A stretch of 16,051 bases of DNA from DASPKT01 sp035627915. Its GTDB lineage: Bacteria; Pseudomonadota; Alphaproteobacteria; Azospirillales; Azospirillaceae. Positions 7,246 to 14,226 of the stretch are shown here, piece by piece; the stretch's first letter is position 1, and every line of letters starts with the position of its first letter. The notes under the pieces are model-generated. The model saw nothing but the letters and a program-made list of their open reading frames with translations, had not been told where the DNA came from and searched no databases. Where the stretch lies: the NCBI GenBank assembly GCA_035627915.1, contig DASPKT010000352.1, positions 1 to 16,051 of the forward strand. Reading direction: 5' to 3'. Made by a program: the position numbers and the translations under genes.

Positions 7246-7716
7246 TCAGGTCTCGCCGTCGTCGGTGCCGCCCAGGTTGGCGACGATGCGGCCCAGCACG
7301 TCGGACACGGCCGCCAAGCCGCCGGCGCCGATCCCCTCCACCATCTGGCGGTCCACCTCCTCCGCCCGCGGCAGCAGCACGCCGCGCAGCTCCCGCCCCT
7401 TGTCGGTGAGGTAGATGTTCACCTTGCGGCGGTCGTGCGGGTTGCGCACCCGGCGCACCAGCCCCGCCCGCTCCATCCCGTGGATGGCGGTCACCGTGGT
7501 CGGCTCCATCATGCCGACACGCTGGCTGAGCGCCCGCTGGGTGAGCCCGTCCTCCTCCCACAGGGCGCGCAGGAAGAACCACTGGCCCATGGTCACGCCC
7601 GCCGAGGCGATGCGGGCGCCCAGCGCGCGGGTGTAGCAGCGGTGCGCGTCGCGCAGCAGCTGTGCGATCCCGCGCTGGCTCGCAATGGGGTCGGCAGGTT
7701 CCCGATCAGCGGACAT
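7246..7716 (-). CDS. MarR-family transcriptional regulator
   Basis: This 156-residue protein has a winged-helix core at about 42-110: GQWFFLRALWEEDGLTQRALSQRVGM, a recognition helix around EPTTVTAIHGME, then the wing RNPHDRRKVNIYLTDKG with the DRR motif typical of MarR. These proteins are dimers that usually repress a divergent or own gene and release DNA on binding a small ligand. The nearest divergent gene is aguB, so control of amine metabolism is possible but unproven. I chose the ATG with a GAGAG site five bases upstream; an earlier in-frame ATG at 7767 would add a low-complexity leader. It is convergent with btuD. Confidence 0.9.
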   Translation of the reverse strand: MSADREPADPIASQRGIAQLLRDAHRCYTRALGARIASAGVTMGQWFFLRALWEEDGLTQRALSQRVGMMEPTTVTAIHGMERAGLVRRVRNPHDRRKVNIYLTDKGRELRGVLLPRAEEVDRQMVEGIGAGGLAAVSDVLGRIVANLGGTDDGET

Positions 7717-8196
7717 AGGGCTCTCGATTCGGCGGGAGGGCGCTGGACCGGCGGCGGCGGGCCTCAACCTTCGACTGCGCGCCGGGCCGGACGCCCCGGT
7801 ACCCGCCGCTGCCTCAGGCTCGATCCCGACACCTAAACGGGTACGCGCACCCCCGCGTGTGACCTTTGGTAATCGTTGCCCTGAATTTGATGGCTCCCGC
7901 CGACTTTGGCAACGCCTAAAGCCAATCCCCGCCGCGCCTATGCAGAAGTAGAGGCCGTCCGGTATTTGGTTAGATTCCTAACTATCAATCCCCGCACAAG
8001 AGTAGGCGGTCCCAGGAACAGGGAAACCGCGTTAACTCCCTGATAACCATTACCTTCCGACCGATCCCCAGCCCATGCGCCGGGGACAATGCTGGGACCG
8101 GCCGGCATCCATTCCCACAAGCCCCCTCGATTCCCATCTGCGCGCGCGTATGATCGCCGCGTCCGGCCGGGGGCCGGGATAAGGAGACGGGGTACC
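7717..8196. other. 480-nt divergent regulatory gap between marR and aguB
   Basis: I find no convincing gene here. Bases 7860-8055 are clearly more AT-rich than the surroundings and hold several dyads: CGTTGCC (7874-7880) with GGCAACG (7908-7914); GTTAG-attc-CTAAC (7969-7982); a GCGGT/ACCGC hairpin with CCC/GGG inner pairs (8006-8030); and GTTA...TAAC (8031-8047). GGTAATCGTTGCC at 7868-7880 is also an imperfect inverted copy of GATAACCATTACC at 8042-8054 (10 of 13 bases). These fit a regulatory region with operators, possibly for MarR, or a small RNA. Confidence 0.45.
8149..8154 (+). promoter_or_regulatory. aguB: Candidate -10 element of aguB
   Basis: TATGAT matches five of six bases of the -10 consensus and stands out in CGCG-rich DNA. 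It would start a transcript near 8161, ahead of a good AAGGAGA ribosome site at 8181-8187. The expected -35 position holds only CTCGAT-like sequence, so the promoter may need an activator. Confidence 0.35.
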
Positions 8197-9075
<879 letters not shown>

Positions 9076-9095
9076 AGCCCAGCATTTCCGCGGTT

Positions 9096-9120
9096 CCCGG
9101 GTGCCCTGGCGGCACCCGGG
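9096..9120 (+). terminator. Strong 10-bp hairpin after aguB
   Basis: CCCGGGTGCC (9096-9105) pairs perfectly with GGCACCCGGG (9111-9120) across a five-base loop, 20 nt after the aguB stop. No T-run follows; GGCACCC is simply repeated. It is a terminator or 3'-end stabiliser by position, without the classical U-tract. Confidence 0.5.
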
Positions 9121-9165
9121 GGCACCCGCGCCGGCGCTCCCCCCGCCGGTCCGGGCGGAATTGGC

Positions 9166-9192
9166 TTGGACATGCTTAATTTCTTTTAATAT
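9166..9192 (+). promoter_or_regulatory. Candidate promoter of the XRE regulator gene
   Basis: TTGGAC (9166-9171) and TAATAT (9187-9192) lie 15 nt apart in a sharp AT-rich island. TATCTA at 9190-9195, with an 18-nt spacer, is an alternative -10. The stretch is clearly promoter-like against the GC-rich background. The ribosome site GGGGGAG follows at 9233-9239. Confidence 0.5.
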
Positions 9193-9200
9193 CTAAGCAT
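9172..9200. repeat. Inverted repeat overlapping the XRE gene promoter, candidate operator
   Basis: ATGCTTA (9172-9178) is perfectly inverted as TAAGCAT (9194-9200), with 15 bases between. The arms bracket the putative -10, so a dimer bound here would block RNA polymerase. Autorepression by the downstream XRE protein is the natural hypothesis. A second short dyad, TTGC-C-GCAA, lies at 9216-9224 in the leader. Confidence 0.45.
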
Positions 9201-9245
9201 TTTGCGTTACACACTTTGCCGCAAGTCCGGGTGGGGGAGATGGTG

Positions 9246-9707
9246 ATGAGCGCTAAGAAAAGCTCGGCGAAGGGCACCCTTGCGAACGCGTACTCGCTGT
9301 CCAAGCGAGGAGAAGGACCAAACCCGATCGACATCCATGTCGGTCAGCGCCTTCGGCTGCGGCGCACGCTCCTGGGGCTGAGCCAGGAGACCCTTGGCGA
9401 GGCCGTCGGGATCACTTTCCAGCAGTTGCAGAAATATGAACGCGGCGCCAACCGCATCAGCGCCAGCCGCCTGTTCAACCTCTCCCAGGTCCTGGGCGTT
9501 CCGGTGACCTTCTTCTTCGAGGAACTGCCGCCGACGGGGCTGGAGCAGGCCGGCGACGGCGGCGCGCAGGAGGTCGATTCCATGGCCCGGCGGGAGACGC
9601 TGGAGCTGGTGCGCGCCTACTACCGCATCCCGGAGCCCGCCGTCCGCCGCCGCGCGTTCGAGCTGGTGAAGGCGCTGGGCGGCGCCGACCAGGCCGAGGA
9701 GGCCTGA
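9246..9707 (+). CDS. XRE-family transcriptional regulator, PraR/PhrR-like
   Basis: This 153-residue regulator has a Cro/C1-type helix-turn-helix at about 32-92: HVGQRLRLRRTLLGLSQETL, then GEAVGITFQQLQKYERGANR, then ISASRLFNLSQVLGVPVTFFFEE. The NPIDIHVG lead-in and FFFE exit are hallmarks of the alphaproteobacterial PraR/PhrR group, whose members control attachment, stress or cell-cell signalling genes in rhizobia. A C-terminal helical segment (about 113-145) probably serves dimerisation. I chose the ATG at 9246, seven bases after GGGGGAG; the ATG at 9240 is too close to that site. An inverted repeat over its own promoter suggests autoregulation. Targets cannot be read from the sequence. Confidence 0.92.
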   Translation: MSAKKSSAKGTLANAYSLSKRGEGPNPIDIHVGQRLRLRRTLLGLSQETLGEAVGITFQQLQKYERGANRISASRLFNLSQVLGVPVTFFFEELPPTGLEQAGDGGAQEVDSMARRETLELVRAYYRIPEPAVRRRAFELVKALGGADQAEEA

Positions 9708-9721
9708 CGCCCGCGCGGCGC

Positions 9722-9750
9722 TTGCATGCGCCCGCCCGCCCTGCCCTAAT
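9722..9750 (+). promoter_or_regulatory. Candidate leaderless promoter of the aspartoacylase-like gene
   Basis: TTGCAT (9722-9727) and CCTAAT (9745-9750) are 17 nt apart, and the ATG follows the -10 after only six bases, so the transcript would begin at the start codon. No Shine-Dalgarno sequence is present. The -35 lies within a small GGCGC-TTGCAT-GCGCC hairpin (9717-9732). Confidence 0.4.
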
Positions 9751-9756
9751 CCGGGC

Positions 9757-10884
9757 ATGAGCGAATCGATCCAGGACATCCCCCTCGACCACGGACGACC
9801 CGGCACGCGACGCCACCTGCGCGTCCACCGGTTCGGCAATCCCGGCGCCGGCCCCAAGGCCTACGTCCAGGCGGGGCTGCACGCCGACGAGACGCCGGGC
9901 CACCTGGTCGCCCGCCACCTGCTGGACGGGCTGCGCGCCGCCGACGCGGAAGGGCGGGTCCGGGGCGAGGTGGTCCTCGTCCCCTGCGCGAATCCCATCG
10001 GGCTGGACCAGGTGCTGCACGGCTCGCTGAGCGGCCGGTTCGAGCTGGCCACCGGCACCAACTTCAACCGCGCCTATGCCGACCTGGCCGCCGCCGCGGG
10101 CCGGGTCGCCGGCCGGCTGGGGATGGACGCCGCGGAGAACGTGCGCATCCTGCGCGCGGCGCTGGCCGAGGCCGCGGCCGGCCTTCCCGTCGCGACCGAG
10201 GCCGAGTCGCTGCGCCGCCACCTCCTCTCCCTCGCCATCGACGCCGACGTGGTGCTGGACCTGCATTGCGACGCCGAGGCGGTCCTGCACCTCTATACCG
10301 GGACCGAGCTGTGGCCTGACGCCGCCGACCTGGCGGCCGAGACCGGGTGCCGCGCCGTGTTCCTGGCGTCGGAGTCGGGCGGGGAGCCGTTCGACGAGGC
10401 CTGCTCGGGCGTCTGGTGGCGGATGCGCCGGCTGCTGCCCTCCCACGTCCCGGTCCCCGCCGCCTGCCTGGCCGCGACGCTGGAGCTGCGCGGCAAGTCC
10501 GACGTGGACGACGGGCTCGCCGCCGCCGACGCCGCGGCGCTGCTGCGCTTCCTCGCCCGCCGCGGGGTGCTGGCCGGCGACCCGGGGCCCTTGCCGCCGC
10601 TGCAGTGCGAGGCGGCGCCGCTGGCCGCCGTCTTCCGCGTCCGCGCGCCGGAGGCCGGCATCCTGGTGCACAAGGCGGCGCTGGGCGACCGGGTCGCCGC
10701 CGGCGCCGTGGTGGCCGAGGTGGTCGACCCCGTCACCGGCGAGCGCCACGCCTGCCGCGCCGGGGTGGAGGGGCTGGTCTGGGCGCGCGCCCGCGACCGC
10801 TTCTGCGGCGCCGGCGACGTCGTCGCCAGCATCGCGGGCAGGGAACCGCTGGTGCCGGAGGGGGCCAAGCTGCTGAACGCCTGA
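9757..10884 (+). CDS. Succinylglutamate desuccinylase/aspartoacylase family protein
   Basis: This 375-residue protein is a zinc-dependent M14-like deacylase. The metal site is visible as H42 and E45 in AGLHADETPGH and H170 in VLDLHCD. TNFNRAY at 101-107 is the substrate-binding motif, and E243 in ATLELRG is the likely catalytic glutamate. After about residue 295 a second domain follows (APEAGILVHKAALGDRVAAG), which looks like the biotinyl-lipoyl-type beta domain found at the end of this family. Members remove succinyl, acetyl or similar acyl groups from amino acids; the exact substrate is not deducible and no ast operon is present. It starts without a ribosome site, probably leaderless. hutG, a related deacylation enzyme, comes next. 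Confidence 0.88.
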   Translation: MSESIQDIPLDHGRPGTRRHLRVHRFGNPGAGPKAYVQAGLHADETPGHLVARHLLDGLRAADAEGRVRGEVVLVPCANPIGLDQVLHGSLSGRFELATGTNFNRAYADLAAAAGRVAGRLGMDAAENVRILRAALAEAAAGLPVATEAESLRRHLLSLAIDADVVLDLHCDAEAVLHLYTGTELWPDAADLAAETGCRAVFLASESGGEPFDEACSGVWWRMRRLLPSHVPVPAACLAATLELRGKSDVDDGLAAADAAALLRFLARRGVLAGDPGPLPPLQCEAAPLAAVFRVRAPEAGILVHKAALGDRVAAGAVVAEVVDPVTGERHACRAGVEGLVWARARDRFCGAGDVVASIAGREPLVPEGAKLLNA

Positions 10885-10969
10885 GCCCGGAGCGCCCTTC
10901 CCCACCGGGAAAGATCGGGCATGCGGGCGGCGCCTGCGACGAAATGAACCCTCCGTGACACCGGTAGGG

Positions 10970-10991
10970 CTTGCATCGTTCGTGCTGCAAG
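10970..10991. repeat. CTTGCA-N10-TGCAAG dyad upstream of hutG
   Basis: CTTGCA (10970-10975) is perfectly inverted as TGCAAG (10986-10991), 38 bp before the hutG start. It could be an operator. The left arm also gives a TTGCAT -35-like hexamer, although no good -10 follows. A similar TTGCA/TGCAA dyad precedes the next gene downstream. Confidence 0.35.
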
Positions 10992-11028
10992 TGCGAAATA
11001 GACGGCGCGACTGACAGGAGGTCGGGCC

Positions 11029-11895
11029 ATGGAGCTATACCGGTTCCAGCGTGGGGAAACCCCGGTGCTGCTGTCCATCCCCCATGGCGGCACCCTGCTG
11101 CCGCCCGAGGTGGCGGCGCGGCTGACCGACGGGGCGCTGCGCCTTCCCGACACCGACTGGCACCTGGACCGGCTCTACAACTTCGCCCCGGCGCTGGGCT
11201 GCGGCTTCCTGGCGGCCACCCAGTCGCGCTACCTGGTCGACCTCAACCGCGATCCCGACGGCCGGCCGCAAGGCGATGCCGGCACGGGTTTCGAGGGGAC
11301 GGGGGTCGTCCCGCTCGCCAGCTTCGACGGCACCCCGATCTACCGCCCCGGCGCCGAGCCGGACGGCGAGGAGATGCGCCGGCGGGTGGAGGCCTACTGG
11401 CGCCCCTACCACCGCCGCCTGTCGGAGGAGCTGGCCGACCTGCGCGCCCGGTTCGGCGTCGCCGTCCTGCTCGAGGCCCATTCCGTGCGCCGCAGCGTGC
11501 CGCGCCTGTTCGACGGCAGGCTCCCCGACTTCAGCCTCGCCACCGACGACGGCCGCGCCTGCGCGCCGGAGCTGGCGCGGCGCCTGACCAACGTGCTGCG
11601 CGGGGCGGAGCCGCACACGGTGGAGCTGAACGGCCGCATCCGCGGCGGCTTCATCGCCCGCACCCATGCCGCCCCCGGTTCCGGCATCCACGCCTTGCAG
11701 CTGGAGATCAGCCGCGGCGTCTACATGGACGAGGACGATCCGTTCCGGTTCCGCAACGACCAGGTCCTGTCCGTGCTCCCGACCCTGGAGCGCTTCGTCT
11801 CCGCCATGGTCGACTGGGCCCTGGAGGAGAGCCGGGCCGCCCGCGACGCTGCCCGGCACGATGCTCCCGGGCGCGACGGCGCGGCGGCGGCATAG
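11029..11895 (+). CDS. hutG: N-formylglutamate amidohydrolase (deformylase), HutG type
   Basis: This 288-residue cytoplasmic hydrolase should cleave N-formylglutamate to glutamate and formate, the last step of one histidine-degradation route. The family motifs appear in order: SIPHGG at 16-21, DTDWHLDRLY at 41-50, RYLVDLNRDP at 67-76, YRP near 105, YWRPYHRRL at 123-131, LEAHSVRRSVPRLFDGRLPD at 148-167, and ARTHAAPGSGIHALQLEISR in the last third. A consensus AGGAGG lies seven bases before the ATG. The other hut genes are not nearby, so the enzyme may act on another N-formyl or N-acyl amino acid, together with the preceding aspartoacylase-like protein. The last 20 residues are Ala/Arg/Asp-rich and look unconserved. 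Confidence 0.9.
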   Translation: MELYRFQRGETPVLLSIPHGGTLLPPEVAARLTDGALRLPDTDWHLDRLYNFAPALGCGFLAATQSRYLVDLNRDPDGRPQGDAGTGFEGTGVVPLASFDGTPIYRPGAEPDGEEMRRRVEAYWRPYHRRLSEELADLRARFGVAVLLEAHSVRRSVPRLFDGRLPDFSLATDDGRACAPELARRLTNVLRGAEPHTVELNGRIRGGFIARTHAAPGSGIHALQLEISRGVYMDEDDPFRFRNDQVLSVLPTLERFVSAMVDWALEESRAARDAARHDAPGRDGAAAA

Positions 11896-11930
11896 GCTCC
11901 GCCGCAGGGTCCGGAGCGCGTCTTTGGCTC

Positions 11931-11976
11931 CCCGCCGCCCCGCGCCGGGTGGACCTTGCCAGGGCGCGGCGGCGGG
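11931..11976 (+). terminator. Long GC hairpin after hutG
   Basis: CCCGCCGC-CC-CGCGCC (11931-11946) pairs with GGCGCGGCGGCGGG (11963-11976): 14 base pairs with a two-base bulge and a 16-nt loop. It lies 36 nt after the hutG stop and before the next gene's ribosome site. There is no T-tract. It probably ends or stabilises the hutG transcript. Confidence 0.4.
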
Positions 11977-11992
11977 AGGACACTCCCGTCGG

Positions 11993-12006
11993 TTGCACGC
12001 CTGCAA
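11993..12006. repeat. TTGCA-cgcc-TGCAA dyad upstream of the bactofilin-like gene
   Basis: A perfect five-base inverted repeat with a four-base centre lies 41 bp before the start codon at 12047. It shares its half-site with the dyad before hutG, which makes a common DNA-binding protein plausible. It could also be a chance palindrome. Confidence 0.3.
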
Positions 12007-12046
12007 GGGACCGCGGGCTGCCTGGTAGATGCGGGGGAGAACAGAC

Positions 12047-13159
12047 ATGCGCCGTCTCGGGATCGTGGCCGCCCTGGCCCTCATGGCCGGCACCGCCGCC
12101 GCCGCGGAGTTCCGCTCCGGCGACCGGCCGGTGGCCTCCGCCCCGGTCGAGGACGACCTCTTCATCGCCGGCCGCACGGTGGCCGTGGACGCGCCCATCG
12201 GCGGGCGGCTATTCGCCGGCGGCGGCAGCGTCGCGGTGGTCGGCCCGGTGGCGGACGACGCCATGCTGGCGGGCGGCCGGGTGACGGTGGACGGCAGCGT
12301 CGCCGGCGACCTGCTGGCGGTCGGCGGCTCGGTGGAGGTGGCGGGCCAAGTGGCGGGCGATGCCGCGGTAGCCGGCGCCAGCGTCACCCTGTCGCGGGGC
12401 GGCGTGGTGGCGGGCGACCTGGCGGTCACCGCGGGCGAGGTGTCGATCGACGGCACCGTGGCCGGCGACGTGCAGGTGGCGGCCGGCGACGTGACGGTGC
12501 GCGGCACCATCAACGGCGACCTGGACGTGGCCTCGGGCGAGCTGACCCTGCTGCCGGGCGCCGTCATCATGGGCAGCATCAACCACACCGGCCCCGACCA
12601 CGCCGACCTGCCGGCCGGCGTGACCGTCGGCGGCGACGTGGTGACGGAGCGCAAGGAGCCCAGGCTGACCGACCGCATGGTGCCGACGCTGGTCGGCACC
12701 GTCGGCTCCGCCATCGGGCTGTTCCTGCTGGGCGCCGTGCTGTTCCTGCTGTTCCCGCGCTTCGTCTCGGGCGCCGCCTTCGCCGTCAACGCCGCCCCCT
12801 GGCGGACCTTCTGGGTCGGGCTGGGGACGGTCGTGCTGACGCCGCTGCTGATGATCGCGCTGTGCGTGACCATCATCGGCATCCCGATCGCGCTGGCCGC
12901 CCTGTTCGTCTACCTGGTGGCGCTGATGCTGGGACTCGCCATGGCCGGGTTCGGGCTGGCCGAGCTGGCGCGGCGCCGGGCCGAGCGCGCCGGCGGCCCG
13001 CGCGACGTGCTGAAGCGCTACGCCTTCATCGCCCTGGTCATCACGCTGGTGGGCATGGTCCCGGTGCTGGGCGACGTGGCCCTGTTCGCCGCCCTGGCGC
13101 TGGGCGTCGGCGCCTTCGTCACGCAGATGCTGTCGGGCCGCCGCCCGGCCGGCGCCTGA
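12047..13159 (+). CDS. Exported bactofilin-like beta-helix protein with C-terminal membrane domain
   Basis: This 370-residue protein has three parts. Residues 1-20 form a signal peptide (RRLGIVAALALMAGTAAAA). Residues 33-186 hold about nine repeats of 17-18 residues, pattern V-x-G-D-L-x-V-x-G-x-V-x-V-x-G (for example SVAGDLLAVGGSVEVAG and TVAGDVQVAAGDVTVRG), as in polymer-forming bactofilin-type beta-helices. Residues 216-358 contain about four membrane segments (GLFLLGAVLFLLFP, LTPLLMIALCVTIIGIPIAL, LFVYLVALMLGLAMAGF, FIALVITLVGMVPVLG). The helix would therefore face the periplasm, unlike classical cytoplasmic bactofilins. I chose the ATG six bases after GGGGGAGA; an ATG at 12029 precedes that site. 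Function is unknown; a membrane-bound scaffold is plausible. It is convergent with psuG at 3 nt. Confidence 0.88.
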   Translation: MRRLGIVAALALMAGTAAAAEFRSGDRPVASAPVEDDLFIAGRTVAVDAPIGGRLFAGGGSVAVVGPVADDAMLAGGRVTVDGSVAGDLLAVGGSVEVAGQVAGDAAVAGASVTLSRGGVVAGDLAVTAGEVSIDGTVAGDVQVAAGDVTVRGTINGDLDVASGELTLLPGAVIMGSINHTGPDHADLPAGVTVGGDVVTERKEPRLTDRMVPTLVGTVGSAIGLFLLGAVLFLLFPRFVSGAAFAVNAAPWRTFWVGLGTVVLTPLLMIALCVTIIGIPIALAALFVYLVALMLGLAMAGFGLAELARRRAERAGGPRDVLKRYAFIALVITLVGMVPVLGDVALFAALALGVGAFVTQMLSGRRPAGA

Positions 13160-13162
13160 GGC

Positions 13163-14125
13163 TCAGAACAGCGGGCGCTTGGAGGGCGGCGGGCGGCGCG
13201 GCAGCGACGTCTCCTGCCGCTGCTGGGCGTAGGCCGAGGCGATGCGGGCCGCGACCGAGGCGTTGTTCAGCAGCAGCGCCCGGTTGGCGGACAGGCTGGC
13301 GCCGCCGGTGAGCGCCTCCATCCGCGACAGCAGGAAGGGCGTCAGCTCCTTGCCGCGCACGTCGCGGGCGGACGCCTCCGACACCGCCTGGCGGATCGCC
13401 GCCTCCACCGCCTCCGCGTCCAGCGCCGCCTCCTCCGGGATCGGCACCGCGACGACGACGACGCCGCGCAGGTTCAGCTGCCACTTGGCGCGCAGCACGC
13501 GGGCCACCTCGTCCGGCGTGTCGCAGCGGGTGTCGACCGGCAGGTTGCAGTTGCCGGTGTAGAAGGCGGGGAAGCAGTCGGTGCCGAAGCCCAGCACCGG
13601 CACGCCCTTGGTCTCCAGGTACTCCAGCGTCTTGGGCAGGTCGAGGATGGCCTTGGCGCCGGCGCAGACGACGGCGACGCTGGTGGTGGCCAGCTCCTCC
13701 AGGTCGGCGGAGATGTCGAGCGTCGTCTCCACCCCGCGGTGGACGCCGCCGATGCCGCCGGTGGCGAAGACGGCGATGCCGGCCAGCTCCGCCGCGATCA
13801 TGGTGGCGGCCACGGTCGTCGCCCCGTCGGCGCCGGCGGCCAGCACCAGCGGCAGGTCGCGGCGGCTGACCTTGCGGACGCCCGGCTCCGACAGCCGCTC
13901 CAAATCCTCCGGCTCCAGCCCGACGCGGATGCGCCCGTCCAGCACGGCGATGGTCGCCGGCACAGCACCCCCGGCCCGCACCGTCGCCTCCAGCGCCAGC
14001 GCGGTCTCTATGTTGGCGGGGTGCGGCAGGCCGTGGCTGATGAGGGTGGACTCCAGCGCCACCACCGGGCGCCCCGCCTTGACGGCCGCCGCCACTTCCG
14101 GATGGATCGCGCAATAGTCGTGCAT
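13163..14125 (-). CDS. psuG: Pseudouridine-5'-phosphate glycosidase PsuG
   Basis: This 320-residue enzyme splits pseudouridine 5'-phosphate into uracil and ribose 5-phosphate, and is reversible. Conserved parts: VALESTLISHGLPHP with E25, RKVSRRDLP with K85, FATGGIGGVHRGVE at 120-133, SADLEEL with D141 (likely metal ligand), CAGAKAILDLPKTLEYLET with K158, FPAFY at 185-189, and SANRALLLNNASVAARIA near the end. Relative to the E. coli enzyme as I recall it, these match the catalytic Glu/Lys/Lys set. Oddities are V227 where I expect Asn in the NPIPEE motif, and three cysteines at 184, 193 and 201. AGGAGG eight bases upstream fixes the start. The usual partner kinase psuK and a nucleoside transporter are absent here. 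Confidence 0.95.
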   Translation of the reverse strand: MHDYCAIHPEVAAAVKAGRPVVALESTLISHGLPHPANIETALALEATVRAGGAVPATIAVLDGRIRVGLEPEDLERLSEPGVRKVSRRDLPLVLAAGADGATTVAATMIAAELAGIAVFATGGIGGVHRGVETTLDISADLEELATTSVAVVCAGAKAILDLPKTLEYLETKGVPVLGFGTDCFPAFYTGNCNLPVDTRCDTPDEVARVLRAKWQLNLRGVVVVAVPIPEEAALDAEAVEAAIRQAVSEASARDVRGKELTPFLLSRMEALTGGASLSANRALLLNNASVAARIASAYAQQRQETSLPRRPPPSKRPLF

Positions 14126-14191
14126 GGGTCCCGCCTCCTGGATCAGGGCCGGAGGATGCCGTCCCGGATGGGGCAACGCAACCGCGCGCGC

Positions 14192-14220
14192 GTGGCAGCG
14201 GGCGCTTCCGGCACTATATT
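14192..14220 (+). promoter_or_regulatory. Candidate leaderless promoter of the exonuclease-ligase operon
   Basis: GTGGCA (14192-14197) and TATATT (14215-14220) have a 17-nt spacer, matching four and five of six consensus bases. The ATG begins six bases after the -10, exactly where transcription should start, and there is no Shine-Dalgarno sequence. This is the best-looking -10 in the window. Confidence 0.55.
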
Positions 14221-14226
14221 CGACGC

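Noticed and set aside
7861..7920. Possible sigma54 promoters (TTGGTAATCGTTGCC and TTGGCAACGCCTAAAGC)
   Set aside because: The GG-to-GC spacing is 8 and 11 bases instead of the required 10, so neither fits the -24/-12 rule.
7685..7951. Small plus-strand open frame upstream of aguB
   Set aside because: It is antisense to the start of marR, has no ribosome site and no recognisable domain, and its composition is that of random GC-rich DNA.
10885..11028. Possible terminator (CCCGG/CCGGG) after the aspartoacylase-like gene and a promoter for hutG
   Set aside because: The stem is only five pairs with a 14-nt loop and no T-run, and no convincing -10 accompanies the TTGCAT hexamer; too weak to annotate separately from the dyad.
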